From: DAOLCO01 sp964612555 | Lineage (GTDB): Bacteria; Bdellovibrionota_C; UBA2361; SZUA-149; DAOLCO01 | Assembly: GCA_964612555.1 (NCBI GenBank) | Contig: CAZTBW010000007.1 | Location: 62,001-126,000, forward strand | Length of the DNA stretch: 64,000 bases | Reading direction: 5' to 3' | Shown: positions 41,339 through 50,418 of the stretch, in pieces | Numbering within the stretch: position 1 is the first letter of the stretch | How the letters are laid out: every line of letters starts with the position of its first letter | Program-made: the position numbers and the translations under genes | The notes under the pieces: generated by a model | The model's database searches: none | What the model saw: only the letters and a program-made list of their open reading frames with translations | What the model was told of the DNA's origin: nothing

Positions 41339-42373
41339 ATGAGCGATCAATTCGATACAAATCAGTCTGAGTATGGTGAAATTTTGCAGCAAGCGGTTGC
41401 CCAAATCCGTACTGCCCGAAACCTTGTTGCCAAGCAGCTAACAAGTATTACCAATTCCGTGTATTGGAACTTGGGAAAATTGCTCTCTGAAAAACAATTG
41501 GAGGAGGGGTATGGTAGTGGGGTGGTTAAGCAGTTATCGGTGGACTTAAAAAAGGAATTTCCCGATATGGGACTTTCGCCTCGTAATTTATGGGATATGA
41601 AGCGATTTTATGAGCGGTATCATCTGGCAGAGGCAAAACTGCGACAGGCTGTCGCAGTTTTGCCTTGGGGGCATAATTTGCTTTTAATCAATAAAGTACA
41701 GTCGCTTTCAGCTGTTGAGTTTTATGCCAATGAAGTATCTACAAAAGGCTGGTCGAGAGACTTATTGCTAAATGCAATAAAAATGGACAGCTATGCCCAG
41801 GCTCAAAAACAGATAAAAACCGACAATTTCAGCAAAACACTTCCGGCAACAACGGCTGACTATGCTAACGAAGTGTTCAAAAGCAGCTACGATTTTGGCT
41901 TCCTTGGCATCACCGAACCCGTAAAAGAGCTAGAGCTTGAAAAGCGGCTGATTGCCAAAATCAGAAGTTTTATTTTGGAACTCGGCAAAGGTTTTTCATT
42001 TATCGGTAATCAGCACAGATTGGAATATAATGGTAAAGAATATTTTGTAGATATGCTTTTCTTTCACAGAGAATTGCGCTCTTTGATAGCAATCGAATTA
42101 AAAATAGGAAGTTTTAAGCCCGAATACGTTGGCAAGATGAATATGTATCTTTCCCTGCTTGATAAATTGGAAAAGGGGGAGAACGAAAACCAATCCATCG
42201 GCATTATTCTCTGTGCTGACAAAGATCACCTTGACGTGCAAATCGCTTTGCAAGACGTGGGTAAGCCTATTGGTGTAGCTGAATATCAATTTTTACTGCC
42301 TAAAGAGGAATTGCAAACTTTGTTAGTAAGTGAAATAAAAGCCGTTGAGGAAGTTAGTGATAGGGAAGAATAG
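41339..42373 (+). CDS. YhcG/DUF1016-type PD-(D/E)XK nuclease-like protein
   Basis: 344 residues. The N-terminal winged-helix region (about 1-170) contains YWNLGKLLSEKQ, GLSPRNLWDMKRFYE and VLPWGHNLLLI. The C-terminal part has GFSFIGNQHRLEYNGKEYFVDMLFFHREL and AIELKIGSFKPEYVGKMN, where D in FVDM and E-x-K in ELK form the PD-(D/E)XK site. These proteins are common in mobile DNA and near restriction or defence genes; activity of this one unknown. No restriction partner lies beside it. A 35-base palindrome is inside the coding region. Confidence 0.9.
   Translation: MSDQFDTNQSEYGEILQQAVAQIRTARNLVAKQLTSITNSVYWNLGKLLSEKQLEEGYGSGVVKQLSVDLKKEFPDMGLSPRNLWDMKRFYERYHLAEAKLRQAVAVLPWGHNLLLINKVQSLSAVEFYANEVSTKGWSRDLLLNAIKMDSYAQAQKQIKTDNFSKTLPATTADYANEVFKSSYDFGFLGITEPVKELELEKRLIAKIRSFILELGKGFSFIGNQHRLEYNGKEYFVDMLFFHRELRSLIAIELKIGSFKPEYVGKMNMYLSLLDKLEKGENENQSIGIILCADKDHLDVQIALQDVGKPIGVAEYQFLLPKEELQTLLVSEIKAVEEVSDREE
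41631..41665. repeat. 35-base near-perfect palindrome inside the YhcG-type gene
   Basis: Arms of 17 bases (AGGCAAAACTGCGACAG and its exact reverse complement) surround one G. It encodes EAKLRQAVAVLP without breaking the frame. In mRNA it would make a very stable stem-loop within the coding sequence. Confidence 0.75.
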
Positions 42374-42387
42374 GTGAGGATTGCTCG

Positions 42388-43533
42388 ATGGTTCAAAAAA
42401 GGGGGTATTTAGTGAAGTTAAACTTTAAACTATGTGTTTTTATTTTATTGTGCAGTATTCTTTTGTCTCCTTTGGAGAATGTTCATTCAAACGAAACCAA
42501 GATTAAGATAGGAGCAATTTTACCTCTTAGTGGAGCTCTTTCTTCATTGGGTTTGGGATCGAAGAAGGGGCTTGATATTGCTGTTAAGCATATCAATGAA
42601 TCTGGTGGTATTGGAGGTAAGGCTATTGAAATTGTTTTTGAAGATTCACTAAGTGAACCATCAAAAGCTATTTCTGCATTCAATGCAATTTCAAGTAGAA
42701 AAGATATTTTACCCGTCGTCTATTTAACGCTTAGCTCTGTTACACAGGCGATAAAGCCACTTTCAAACTCCAGGGAAATTTTTTTAATGAGTGATGCAAC
42801 CCTTCCTGACCTCCTGGATAATTCTAAATATCTGGTTCGAAGGTCTTTTAATATCGAATCATTTGCTGAGCGTGTTGTATCGCATTTGAATGATCAAGGG
42901 ATAGAAAGGATTTCGTTGATAGTCGCAGAGGAAGAATGGGGAAGTATTTATCTCGAAAAAATTAAAAATAATCCAAAAATCGAGACCATAGCACACGAGG
43001 AGATTGCAAAAGACACAGCCGATGTTAAATCTTCATTGTTGAGATTGAAATCTAAATCACAAAACACACAAGCACTTGTTGTTATATTAGTGGGGAGTAT
43101 TCAATTGACTACTTTACGTCAAATAAAACAAATTGGTTTTGATGTACCCGTCTACACTTATCTTCTCTGTTCTCAGGATGGTGTCTCCCAAAATGTTGAT
43201 ATGTCTTTAAATGGAGTTATGTCTTTTGAAGCAAAAACTGATAGAAGTAACGAATTATTTAAAGTCTTTGAGTCGGAATATAAAAAAAATAATACGCTAC
43301 CCTTATCTGAATCTATAAGTTTTATTTCGTATGATTTCATTTACCTGTTAAAGGAAGCAGTTGAGTCAATTGGTGTTGATAAAGTGGATGCTGCTCGTTT
43401 GAAAGAGTACGTGACTAATAAAATGAAATTCACCGGTATTACAGGAAACTATGAGTTTAACGACTCTGGTGATTCCGCAATAATGACCGAGCCCTATGTG
43501 TTTAGGGATGGTCGTTGTGACCTGATTGAGTAG
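42388..43533 (+). CDS. Periplasmic amino-acid-type ABC substrate-binding protein (orphan)
   Basis: 381 residues. An N-terminal signal (about 10-32, CVFILLCSILLSPLE) leads to a type I periplasmic binding fold: IKIGAILPLSGALSSLG, GLDIAVKHINESGGIGGK, IEIVFEDSLSEPSKA, the usual opening of Leu/Ile/Val-binding proteins. Two Rossmann lobes fill the rest, and DFIYLLKEAVE and FTGITGNYEFNDSGD are typical late motifs. No permease or ATPase is near, so it may serve a distant transporter or a sensor. It begins 14 bases after the YhcG-type stop. GTG 42412 is an alternative start. Confidence 0.85.
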   Translation: MVQKRGYLVKLNFKLCVFILLCSILLSPLENVHSNETKIKIGAILPLSGALSSLGLGSKKGLDIAVKHINESGGIGGKAIEIVFEDSLSEPSKAISAFNAISSRKDILPVVYLTLSSVTQAIKPLSNSREIFLMSDATLPDLLDNSKYLVRRSFNIESFAERVVSHLNDQGIERISLIVAEEEWGSIYLEKIKNNPKIETIAHEEIAKDTADVKSSLLRLKSKSQNTQALVVILVGSIQLTTLRQIKQIGFDVPVYTYLLCSQDGVSQNVDMSLNGVMSFEAKTDRSNELFKVFESEYKKNNTLPLSESISFISYDFIYLLKEAVESIGVDKVDAARLKEYVTNKMKFTGITGNYEFNDSGDSAIMTEPYVFRDGRCDLIE

Positions 43534-43588
43534 GAAATATAATCTGGTGTAGATAACCGATTATAATTATTAAAAACATGTTAAAGTG

Positions 43589-43621
43589 CTACTTTAAATT
43601 TTCATTTATAATTTAAAGTAG
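43589..43621. terminator. Hairpin between convergent genes
   Basis: CTACTTTAAATT (43589-43600) and AATTTAAAGTAG (43610-43621) are exact 12-base complements around a nine-base loop. It lies between the binding-protein stop and the convergent 5-formyl-THF cyclo-ligase stop. AT-rich and lacking a T tract, but well placed for termination. Confidence 0.5.
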
Positions 43622-43669
43622 TGCTATGGATTATCAAATTAAGAGAAATTATTCTCTCATTGAGCTAGA

Positions 43670-44245
43670 TTACTCTCTGTGAATAAATCCTTCCTCTGTA
43701 AGTACAAAATCCATCTTTTGATCAAAAGGTTCTGAGGGGAGTTGGGGGAATAGTTGTGAGTGGTATGCCAGTCCAATTTTTTTACAGGTTTTTGGCAGTT
43801 TTACGAGGAGTTTGTCGTAGTGCCCTTTGCCAAATCCAAGGCGATTGCCGCTCCTGTCAAAGGCAAGTCCGGGGATGAGTATTAGGGATAAAGATTTGTA
43901 GTCGGTTACAGGACTGGTATTGATAAAATCAAGAGAAGGTTCCCGGATGCCAAAAATACCTTTCTCCAGATCATTGAGAGAATGTATTTTAAAAAGCCCG
44001 ATTTCTTCATTGGAGAGTACTTTGGGTACGTATAAGTTCTTGTTTTGAGAGAGTGTCGTCTGAACGATAAGGGCGGTATCAACCTCTGATTTAAACGATA
44101 TATAGCTTGAAAGGGAGCTGCTGTCTTTCCAGATGGTACTCGAAAAGAGATGATCAGCAATCCTTTGGGATTTTTCGGCTCTTTTTGGTACCTTGTCTCT
44201 TGCAGCTTGTGCTTTTTTACGAATTGCTTCCTTTTGGGCATTCAT
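43670..44245 (-). CDS. 5-formyltetrahydrofolate cyclo-ligase
   Basis: 191 residues. It turns 5-formyl-THF into 5,10-methenyl-THF with ATP. Motifs: basic N-terminus AIRKKAQAARDKVP, ISFKSEVDT, the ILIPGLAFDRSGNRLGFGKGHYDKLL signature near residues 125-150 (quoted over two parts: LIPGLAFD and RLGFGKGHYD), and KIGLAYHSQ. Standard length. Single gene, with a 126-base divergent gap to the next plus-strand gene. Confidence 0.93.
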   Translation of the reverse strand: MNAQKEAIRKKAQAARDKVPKRAEKSQRIADHLFSSTIWKDSSSLSSYISFKSEVDTALIVQTTLSQNKNLYVPKVLSNEEIGLFKIHSLNDLEKGIFGIREPSLDFINTSPVTDYKSLSLILIPGLAFDRSGNRLGFGKGHYDKLLVKLPKTCKKIGLAYHSQLFPQLPSEPFDQKMDFVLTEEGFIHRE

Positions 44246-44371
44246 AGAGATGGCGTTATTTCAATAACTTATAAAAATATATGCATTTAATGCCTCTTAT
44301 CATCTCATAATATAACAGGGGAGAACAGTAGACCCGCCACTGAATTTTAAAAACCGTATCTTGGTGTAAAG

Positions 44372-44821
44372 ATGTCAAATCTGGATAGTTATCATCCTTT
44401 TAGAGCCTCGGTTCAGCCAGGGGCTGTTCAAAATAACAGTGCTTCCGGCAGTAATTCCGGAGATGAATTTATTGCAAAAAAGTCTGCAAATGATGAGGAG
44501 GATGAATATAAGCCGTGGTTTAGCTGGAAAACCAAACTGAAAATGTTTATTGGAGCTTCGGCTTTTGGGATTCTTTATTACATTGGAAGTGTCACCTATG
44601 CTGCTTTTGCAGGTGATGCTGTTCAGGAAGCAAATGTTGGATCAAGTTTACTTCAGGAAATGCAGGGCAGGGAAGAAGGTGTGTCAGACCAGCAGATTTT
44701 CTTTGATAGAAGTGACCTGAACGAAAGAGGGCGAAGCGTTCAGGAGGCAAGACAGAAAGCAGGGTTCTTCAAGAATTTCTTTTGTAAGGGCGGTAAAAGG
44801 TCAAGCTTCTTTTGCGAATAG
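44372..44821 (+). CDS. Single-pass membrane protein of unknown function
   Basis: 149 residues. The N-terminal about 50 residues are polar and Ser/Asn-rich, then a basic stretch (WSWKT-like, KTKLKM) precedes one membrane helix at about 58-76 (FIGASAFGILYYIGSV). The C-terminal part is charged and ends with a short basic, Phe/Cys-containing tail (FFKNFFCKGGKR). No family recognised. It is followed by a 115-base gap before tpx. Confidence 0.55.
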   Translation: MSNLDSYHPFRASVQPGAVQNNSASGSNSGDEFIAKKSANDEEDEYKPWFSWKTKLKMFIGASAFGILYYIGSVTYAAFAGDAVQEANVGSSLLQEMQGREEGVSDQQIFFDRSDLNERGRSVQEARQKAGFFKNFFCKGGKRSSFFCE

Positions 44822-44936
44822 TCTGTGGATAATCCACTTAATGTATTCTTAAATCATATAGGTATTTCATGCCTCTATTTTGCAGTGAGCAGCTATCCTG
44901 ATATACTTCATTGAACTTAATCAATGGAGTATAGAT

Positions 44937-45440
44937 ATGGCTACAACAAACGATAAAATTACACTTCAGGGAAATCCTGTTGAAGTATCCGGGGCAGCTT
45001 TGAAAGTTGGTGATAGCCTGCCTGCTTTTACGGTCAGTGGTATTGATCTTAAGGATATAAACAATGCCCAGTTTCGGGACAAACCCCTCGTTATCTCAGT
45101 TATTCCGAGTATTGATACTCCTCTATGTGAAATCCAGACAAAGAAGTTTAACGAAGTGATGGCATCAAAATCTGATACCGTCTCATTACTTACAGTGAGT
45201 AGAGACCTTCCTTTTGCTTTCAAACGCTGGTGTGCCGCAGAAGGTGTTGAAAACATAACTTGTGCAAGTGATTACAAATATCGTTCTTTCGGAAAAGCAT
45301 TCGGGGTGGATATTGAAAATATGGGAATACTTGCAAGAGCGGTCTTTGTAGCTGATAAGAATGGAAAGATTACCCATGTCGAGTACGTATCTGAAATATC
45401 AAAAGAACCTGACTACGACGCAGTTTTGAGTTTGATCTGA
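44937..45440 (+). CDS. tpx: Thiol peroxidase (Tpx-type peroxiredoxin)
   Basis: 167 residues, full length. The peroxidatic Cys is in SIDTPLCEIQT (about residue 62) and the resolving Cys in KRWCAAEG (about 97), the normal Tpx pair; the N-terminus LQGNPVEVSG and the LPAFTVSG strand also fit. It reduces peroxides using thioredoxin. A small palindrome CATTGA-N6-TCAATG (44909-44926) lies directly before the ribosome binding site and may be a regulator site. Confidence 0.95.
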   Translation: MATTNDKITLQGNPVEVSGAALKVGDSLPAFTVSGIDLKDINNAQFRDKPLVISVIPSIDTPLCEIQTKKFNEVMASKSDTVSLLTVSRDLPFAFKRWCAAEGVENITCASDYKYRSFGKAFGVDIENMGILARAVFVADKNGKITHVEYVSEISKEPDYDAVLSLI

Positions 45441-45456
45441 TACTGCTCTTCTTAAC

Positions 45457-45524
45457 TTCTGTTACCCAGGACTTCCGTTACCCAGGGTTTCTCAAAAATC
45501 CCGGGTAACAGAAAGGGGTAACAG
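45457..45524. terminator. Double inverted repeat between tpx and thioesterase
   Basis: Two direct copies of GTTACCCAGG (from 45461 and 45477) face two inverted copies, CCCGGGTAAC (45500-45509) and GGGGTAACAG (45515-45524). Several alternative stems are possible, the outer TTCTGTTACCC with GGGTAACAGAA being perfect over 11. It is in the gap between convergent genes and suits a two-way terminator. Confidence 0.6.
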
Positions 45525-45529
45525 CAAGA

Positions 45530-45919
45530 TCAGAATATTTTCACTGTTTTTCCCTCTTTGTCTACCGCCACCATTACTACTTCTGCTTCAGTCACCTTAA
45601 TAGCTTCTCGCTGCGTGACACCACGTTCTGCCGTCACCAGTACCTTTACCGCAATGGAAGACGACCCTTGTTTGATCGTTTCAGTGTAAAAACTGACAGT
45701 GTCCCCAACTTTAACAGGTGCAATAAAATCAACCTCTCTCATTACTTTTGTTACATAGAGATGAGGTTTGATAGAAATTGCATGTTGGGATGCTGCAAGG
45801 TCAATATAGCTTAATATGACCCCTCCGAAAATCGTTCCCATGGCATTGGTATCCTTGGGGAGCATAACCACTCTGATTTCTGGTATTACGACACTGTTTT
45901 CTTCCTTGTGATGTTTCAT
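45530..45919 (-). CDS. Acyl-CoA thioesterase, hotdog fold
   Basis: 129 residues, one hotdog domain. VVMLPKDTNAMGTIFGGVILSYIDLAAS is the YciA/BACH-type motif (N-x-x-G-T-x-F-G-G with Asp), followed by VDFIAPVKVGDTVSFYT. It cleaves acyl-CoA thioesters. It sits 16 bases after the end of the SH3-containing Bat-operon gene on the same strand, so it may be the last gene of that transcript although its job looks unrelated. Confidence 0.88.
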   Translation of the reverse strand: MKHHKEENSVVIPEIRVVMLPKDTNAMGTIFGGVILSYIDLAASQHAISIKPHLYVTKVMREVDFIAPVKVGDTVSFYTETIKQGSSSIAVKVLVTAERGVTQREAIKVTEAEVVMVAVDKEGKTVKIF

Positions 45920-45935
45920 AGATATTCCAAAAATA

Positions 45936-46700
45936 TTATTTTTTTATCATAAATACATTATCTTCAATTATAATCCAGCCTTTTCTTTTTCCGGGTTCCT
46001 CTACCAAAATCCATTCATCTTTTGCCGTATTGGGAAACAGAATGATTTCTGTGCCCGGAGAGAGGAGTATGGTCTCCTGTGTTTGTCTTGAAGGGGCGGC
46101 ATAGGCAGGAGTTGAAGAAAGTACGACACCTTCCTTGAGGAGAAGTTTGTTAAATGTCTGGGGGATAATAAATCGATCTCCGTAGATCTGAATTACCAGA
46201 AATTTTTGAAAAAATAATATCCCAAGGAGTAGTAGAAAAAAGTAAAGAGATTTGGGGATTCTTTTAAGTCCTTCCTTGTTTTTTAATAAATAAACTGAAT
46301 ATAAAATTATTCCACCAAAGAAAAGAAGGACAAGATAGTCTATCTGGTGTTGAGGGAGGTAGTGTTTCAGGAGGAAAAAATGCCACCAGGGTGAGTTTGT
46401 TAATCTTTTTTGAGGAGTCCCCATTTGAGGATTACCCAGTATGTCTCTATAGCTTTGTATTGCAGCCATGGAAAAATCATTTGGAGCTAGCACCCTTCCT
46501 TGTCTTAGAAATGCAAGTTTCAGAGGAGTTTCAGGTGCGAGTTCTGCAAGACGTCGGTACAAGTCCGGATGATGCGCCCCGTCTTCATAAAATGAATATA
46601 AAGTTTGAAATTCTTTTTTTAATAAATTTTCTTCTGCGCAGAAAACAGCTTCCGGGAAGAAACATAAGGCGTATGCTAATATAAGAAATAATTTATTCAT
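45936..46700 (-). CDS. Bat-operon membrane protein with C-terminal SH3-like domain
   Basis: 254 residues. Signal-like N-terminus (about 1-21), a helical TPR-like part (about 28-95), two membrane segments (about 118-138 and 150-172), and a C-terminal SH3-like part (about 190-254, with LSPGTEIILF, WILVEEP and GWIIIEDN). This matches the place and general layout of BatE-type proteins, though BatE is usually mainly TPR. The start overlaps the batD stop by ATGA. It may bind wall or protein ligands in the periplasm. Confidence 0.65.
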   Translation of the reverse strand: MNKLFLILAYALCFFPEAVFCAEENLLKKEFQTLYSFYEDGAHHPDLYRRLAELAPETPLKLAFLRQGRVLAPNDFSMAAIQSYRDILGNPQMGTPQKRLTNSPWWHFFLLKHYLPQHQIDYLVLLFFGGIILYSVYLLKNKEGLKRIPKSLYFFLLLLGILFFQKFLVIQIYGDRFIIPQTFNKLLLKEGVVLSSTPAYAAPSRQTQETILLSPGTEIILFPNTAKDEWILVEEPGKRKGWIIIEDNVFMIKK

Positions 46701-48499
46701 ACTTGTTGCGTAATCCGGTTTAATAATGAGACAAGCACTTCAGAGTGTATTGATGCACCTTCCGAACCTGAGTATCGTGCCTGCTCAGAGTTCAGTAAGA
46801 ATGAATGAAGTTCGGATAAATCATCCCCTGATAATATACCTGAAGATTTGAGAGCTTTTCGAATTTCTTCTGCGGTTAGTGATTGTGCCGGAATCATGAA
46901 TGAAACCCCGATATAGTCTTTTACCAGGCGTTCAGCCTCAGGTTGAGAAAAGGTGCTTTGCTGTTTGACTTCCGTGAGTATCTCTTTGAGTCTGAACCCT
47001 GTTTCGCTCTTTTGATGAGTGAGTTCTATGCGGTTTCTTATGTGGAATATCGCTATAAATCCTGTCAGACAAATAAAACCTGCCAGAGCAAGAACTGCTA
47101 TGATGGAAGGTGGTATCTCTCGAATTTTTTTATTATAGGTCTTATTAAGCTGTTCCAGGGGGGTATCTTTTTTGTCTTCTTTGGAGTCTTCAGGTGCAAG
47201 GTCTGAGTCTTTTTCACTTTGAAGGGCTTCGCCTTCAACTGTTATTGATAGCGCTTTGGTTTTCTCGCTCTTGTATTCTTCAGATTTTGGGTCAAACCAG
47301 TAGATGGTATATTCCGGTACCGAAAGTATCCCGGGTACCTGCGGAACAAGTGATATTTGAAAAGTTTTGTAGAAAAACACCTTACCCTTTCCGGTTGTTC
47401 TGCTGGGGATAGGTTTGTCATTGTATATTCTGAAATGTTTATTATTTTTTAAATCCGGAGAAGGTAGATTGTAAGGTTTTAGATTGCCGGTAGATATGAT
47501 CTGGATAGTGAGAGTTACGGAGTCTCCCACTCCTGCTGAAGTTTTATCTATTGAACTGTTTATTCTGGTATCTCCTACCGGAATATATCCCGGGTTTTTA
47601 AATGGAGCAGGGGGTAGGGGTCGAACCTGGAGCTGAAGCGGATTTGAAGTGATGGTTTTCTCAACAATTCTTCGTTCATCAAGAAGCGGAAAGAGGCTTC
47701 CGAAAAATTGTTCGCTAAAGCCGCCCCCGTAGTTGGGGTTTCTTCTTTTTTTACCGGGTAGCTGGAGTTGAGCTCTGAGTTCGCGTGGAGGAGCCTCAAT
47801 AGTACCTGATTGAACAGGAAACCATGCTTCGGTAAAAGAATGTATGGTGATATTCTGTACTATGCGGGAAGATTTGCCATCGTTTTCAAAGCGTTCTCTC
47901 CAAAGACCCTGAGGGTTGAAGTCCTCAAGTCTTGCTTCTCTAAGATTTGAAGGCGTTATAAGCTCCAGTCGATATGCTACCTGCTCTCCGACAAAAGGAG
48001 TCTCGTTTGAAACAATCTGTACAAAGCTGAATTCATCCATGCTTCCCGGTATCTGAGCCCCGGTTTTACCCTGAAAGGGCTGATTAGAGGTTTGAGTGAT
48101 GGTAATAGATTCAGGTGGAATATTGTATTGTTTGTTGCCTATCGTTATATAGGCTTCAGGGGTTGTATATCTTCCCGGGACAAGTTGACTTCGAGGGGTG
48201 ATCTTGAAGATAAATATTCGCTGTAACTTGATCTGATTATTTACCACATGCTGCTGTACTGAAGTGGAATAAGGCTTTACCGTAAAAAATCTATTTTCCT
48301 TAAAGGCAGGTTTTCCTATGGAGCTTTTATCGGTAACGATTATTCGTACTTCAAATAAAAAGCCGGTATCGGTGGTTCCCTCATTGGGGTCCAGTTTTGT
48401 GATGATTTGAGGTGACGCCTGAGCGATGGAAGATATGCTTACTAAAAAACATAGCATGTAGAGAAAATAGAGAGTGGTGTTAAGCGTTCGTTTTATCAT
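46697..48499 (-). CDS. batD: BatD-like protein (aerotolerance operon)
   Basis: 600 residues from ATG 48499, which overlaps the upstream stop as TAATG. Signal peptide (about 1-28), then a long beta-sandwich region typical for BatD: TDTGFLFEVRI, NETPFVGEQVAYRLELIT, SAGVGDSVTLTIQIISTGNL and an IYWFDPKSEEYKSEKT ending. One membrane helix at about 465-487, then a cytoplasmic tail. The protein is exported and anchored at the inner membrane. It lies between batBC and the SH3 gene, both overlapping. Confidence 0.85.
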   Translation of the reverse strand: MIKRTLNTTLYFLYMLCFLVSISSIAQASPQIITKLDPNEGTTDTGFLFEVRIIVTDKSSIGKPAFKENRFFTVKPYSTSVQQHVVNNQIKLQRIFIFKITPRSQLVPGRYTTPEAYITIGNKQYNIPPESITITQTSNQPFQGKTGAQIPGSMDEFSFVQIVSNETPFVGEQVAYRLELITPSNLREARLEDFNPQGLWRERFENDGKSSRIVQNITIHSFTEAWFPVQSGTIEAPPRELRAQLQLPGKKRRNPNYGGGFSEQFFGSLFPLLDERRIVEKTITSNPLQLQVRPLPPAPFKNPGYIPVGDTRINSSIDKTSAGVGDSVTLTIQIISTGNLKPYNLPSPDLKNNKHFRIYNDKPIPSRTTGKGKVFFYKTFQISLVPQVPGILSVPEYTIYWFDPKSEEYKSEKTKALSITVEGEALQSEKDSDLAPEDSKEDKKDTPLEQLNKTYNKKIREIPPSIIAVLALAGFICLTGFIAIFHIRNRIELTHQKSETGFRLKEILTEVKQQSTFSQPEAERLVKDYIGVSFMIPAQSLTAEEIRKALKSSGILSGDDLSELHSFLLNSEQARYSGSEGASIHSEVLVSLLNRITQQV

Positions 48500-50418
48500 T
48501 ACCAATCCATTCCCAATGGTCTTTTTTTGAGTTCTTTTAGTTCTTCCATGGCTTTTTTATGGCGAAATTTTGCACGAGCAGAAGTGTTTTCTTCGAGTGC
48601 ATCAAGAAGGTGGTCTAATATCTCGTGCCGGGGAAGACTCTCTTCAGTGGCAGAGGAGGTGTCTTTATTTGAACTTTCTTCAGGTTCGTTCGTGGTCGTA
48701 GGTTCAGGTGTGGGAGCTTCAGCTTTACTCTCTTCTTTGTTCTTATTGTCTTTATCTTGTGAATTTTTATCATCTTTATTCGGCGAGTCAGACATATCTT
48801 TTTTTGGTGCCTGAGATGAAGATTGGTTTTTTGTTTTGTCCTGATCTTGTTCGTTCGGGTCTTGACTCTCTGAATCCTGTTTTTTCGATTTCTGCTTATC
48901 TTTATCGTTTTCAGATTGCGAATCAGATTGTTCATTCTCCATCTTAAGCAGTTTTTTTACGTATGAGAGGTTAGAGCTTATCTCTTTGTCATGTTTTTGT
49001 ATTTCAAGCGCTTTTTCGTACTGAGAAATCGCATGTTCGTAATTTTCGAGTTGAGTCAGTGCATTTCCCTGATTGTATAAAGCTTCAGCTTGTTCTTTCT
49101 CGTTTGTTGAGTGTTGATATGCCTCTGTATATTCATTTACGGCTTCTTTAAAACGATTCATTCGGTAAAAGGTGTTACCAAGTGCCATGTTAAGACGATG
49201 AGAGACGTGTCCGGATTCCTTGAGTAGTATAAGCTCATTCAGTGCTTGTTCAAATTGTCCCTGATGATATTTGTTCAAGGCGGAATTGATATCTCCCGGA
49301 GATTCAGCATGTGTGAGGGGTATATGGATGAATAGTGAGATCAGAAAAATAGATGTGGTAGTGCTATGTGATGATTTATGCAGTGCTTCAGTAAATCGAG
49401 TGTGAATACCCGGAGGAATGACAAAGCCTTTTGATGTCCATGCAATAAACAGAATCACAAGCGATATAAGAAGAGGAAGCTGATAGTATTCGTACCACTT
49501 TGTTACGGTATAGGTTTCGTCCGTGTTTATTGCTCTGGCAGTTCTGATTTTCTGGTATATTTCTTTCAGATCAGAGGTGTTGCTGCTGAAGCGTACGGCA
49601 GTGCCTCCCAGATTCTGGAAATGAGGGACTAAAGGCTGGAGCTCCGATCTTGAGAAAACCACTTTTCCTGAGGAGTTTCTCTTAAAACCTCCTGGTCCTG
49701 GTACGGGTGCCCCTTGTTCGGTACCAATGGCAATAAGAAATGGAATTATTTTTTCTTCTCTCATTATCTTGAAAGCACTTTCCAAAGTTTCAGGGTCAAA
49801 CTCTGCATCGGATAAAAGTAGCAATATTCTCGGTCTTCCCACACTTCCTTTTATATTTTTAAAAGAAGTTACCGCGCCCATAACTGCTGCTTCAAGATCA
49901 GACCCTTGAATTGGCATCAGGTCAGAAGACAGAGATTCCAGAAGGAGCCTGATAACTCCATAATCCAGCGTTAAGGGAGATTCTATAAAGGAAACTCCTG
50001 CAAAAGAAAGTAAAGAAATTCGGTCACCATCAAGTAGTGCGAGAAGATCCTGTATTTTTCTTCTCATGATGGTCATTCTGTTAGGAGAGACGTCCTCAGT
50101 GTTCATGCTGCGGGAGAGGTCAACTGCCAATACGATATCAACACCCCCGGCTCGTTCTTCTCTTTGTTCAAAACCATACCGTGGCATGGAAAGGGCAATG
50201 CCTGCAAAAAAAAGAGTAGTGGCAATAAGAGGTAGTGTGCTTAGTCGATATTCGGGGGATTCAGACTCAAGGTCATTTCTGAACAGATAGGGAGAGATAT
50301 CAGCCTTTTTCTTTCTATCTGAACGTAATCTGGAATGAGCAAGATAATAAAGAAACAGAAGAACGGGTAGAAAGTAAAAGACAGAAGAAAAGCCAAATGT
50401 GAGTTCACCAAGGTTCAT
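48499..50418 (-). CDS. BatB-BatC fusion: VWA domain plus TPR and low-complexity tail
   Basis: 639 residues from ATG 50418, which overlaps the batA stop by ATGA. Two membrane segments (about 8-28 and 60-80) precede a von Willebrand A domain with MIDAS motif DLSRS (in VLAVDLSRSMNTED), a third helix at about 310-330, and a signal-like helix at about 358-380. TPR repeats follow (about 385-500, KEAVNEYTEAYQH, NALTQLENYEHAI). Then about 110 residues of Asp/Lys/Ser/Gln-rich low complexity lead to a helical C-terminus. In many genomes BatB and BatC are separate; here they are one protein. Confidence 0.85.
   Translation of the reverse strand: MNLGELTFGFSSVFYFLPVLLFLYYLAHSRLRSDRKKKADISPYLFRNDLESESPEYRLSTLPLIATTLFFAGIALSMPRYGFEQREERAGGVDIVLAVDLSRSMNTEDVSPNRMTIMRRKIQDLLALLDGDRISLLSFAGVSFIESPLTLDYGVIRLLLESLSSDLMPIQGSDLEAAVMGAVTSFKNIKGSVGRPRILLLLSDAEFDPETLESAFKIMREEKIIPFLIAIGTEQGAPVPGPGGFKRNSSGKVVFSRSELQPLVPHFQNLGGTAVRFSSNTSDLKEIYQKIRTARAINTDETYTVTKWYEYYQLPLLISLVILFIAWTSKGFVIPPGIHTRFTEALHKSSHSTTTSIFLISLFIHIPLTHAESPGDINSALNKYHQGQFEQALNELILLKESGHVSHRLNMALGNTFYRMNRFKEAVNEYTEAYQHSTNEKEQAEALYNQGNALTQLENYEHAISQYEKALEIQKHDKEISSNLSYVKKLLKMENEQSDSQSENDKDKQKSKKQDSESQDPNEQDQDKTKNQSSSQAPKKDMSDSPNKDDKNSQDKDNKNKEESKAEAPTPEPTTTNEPEESSNKDTSSATEESLPRHEILDHLLDALEENTSARAKFRHKKAMEELKELKKRPLGMDW

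Noticed and set aside
48615..48935. 106-codon minus-strand frame rich in Lys/Ile/Thr
   Set aside because: It is a shadow of the low-complexity tail of the BatB-BatC fusion in another frame.
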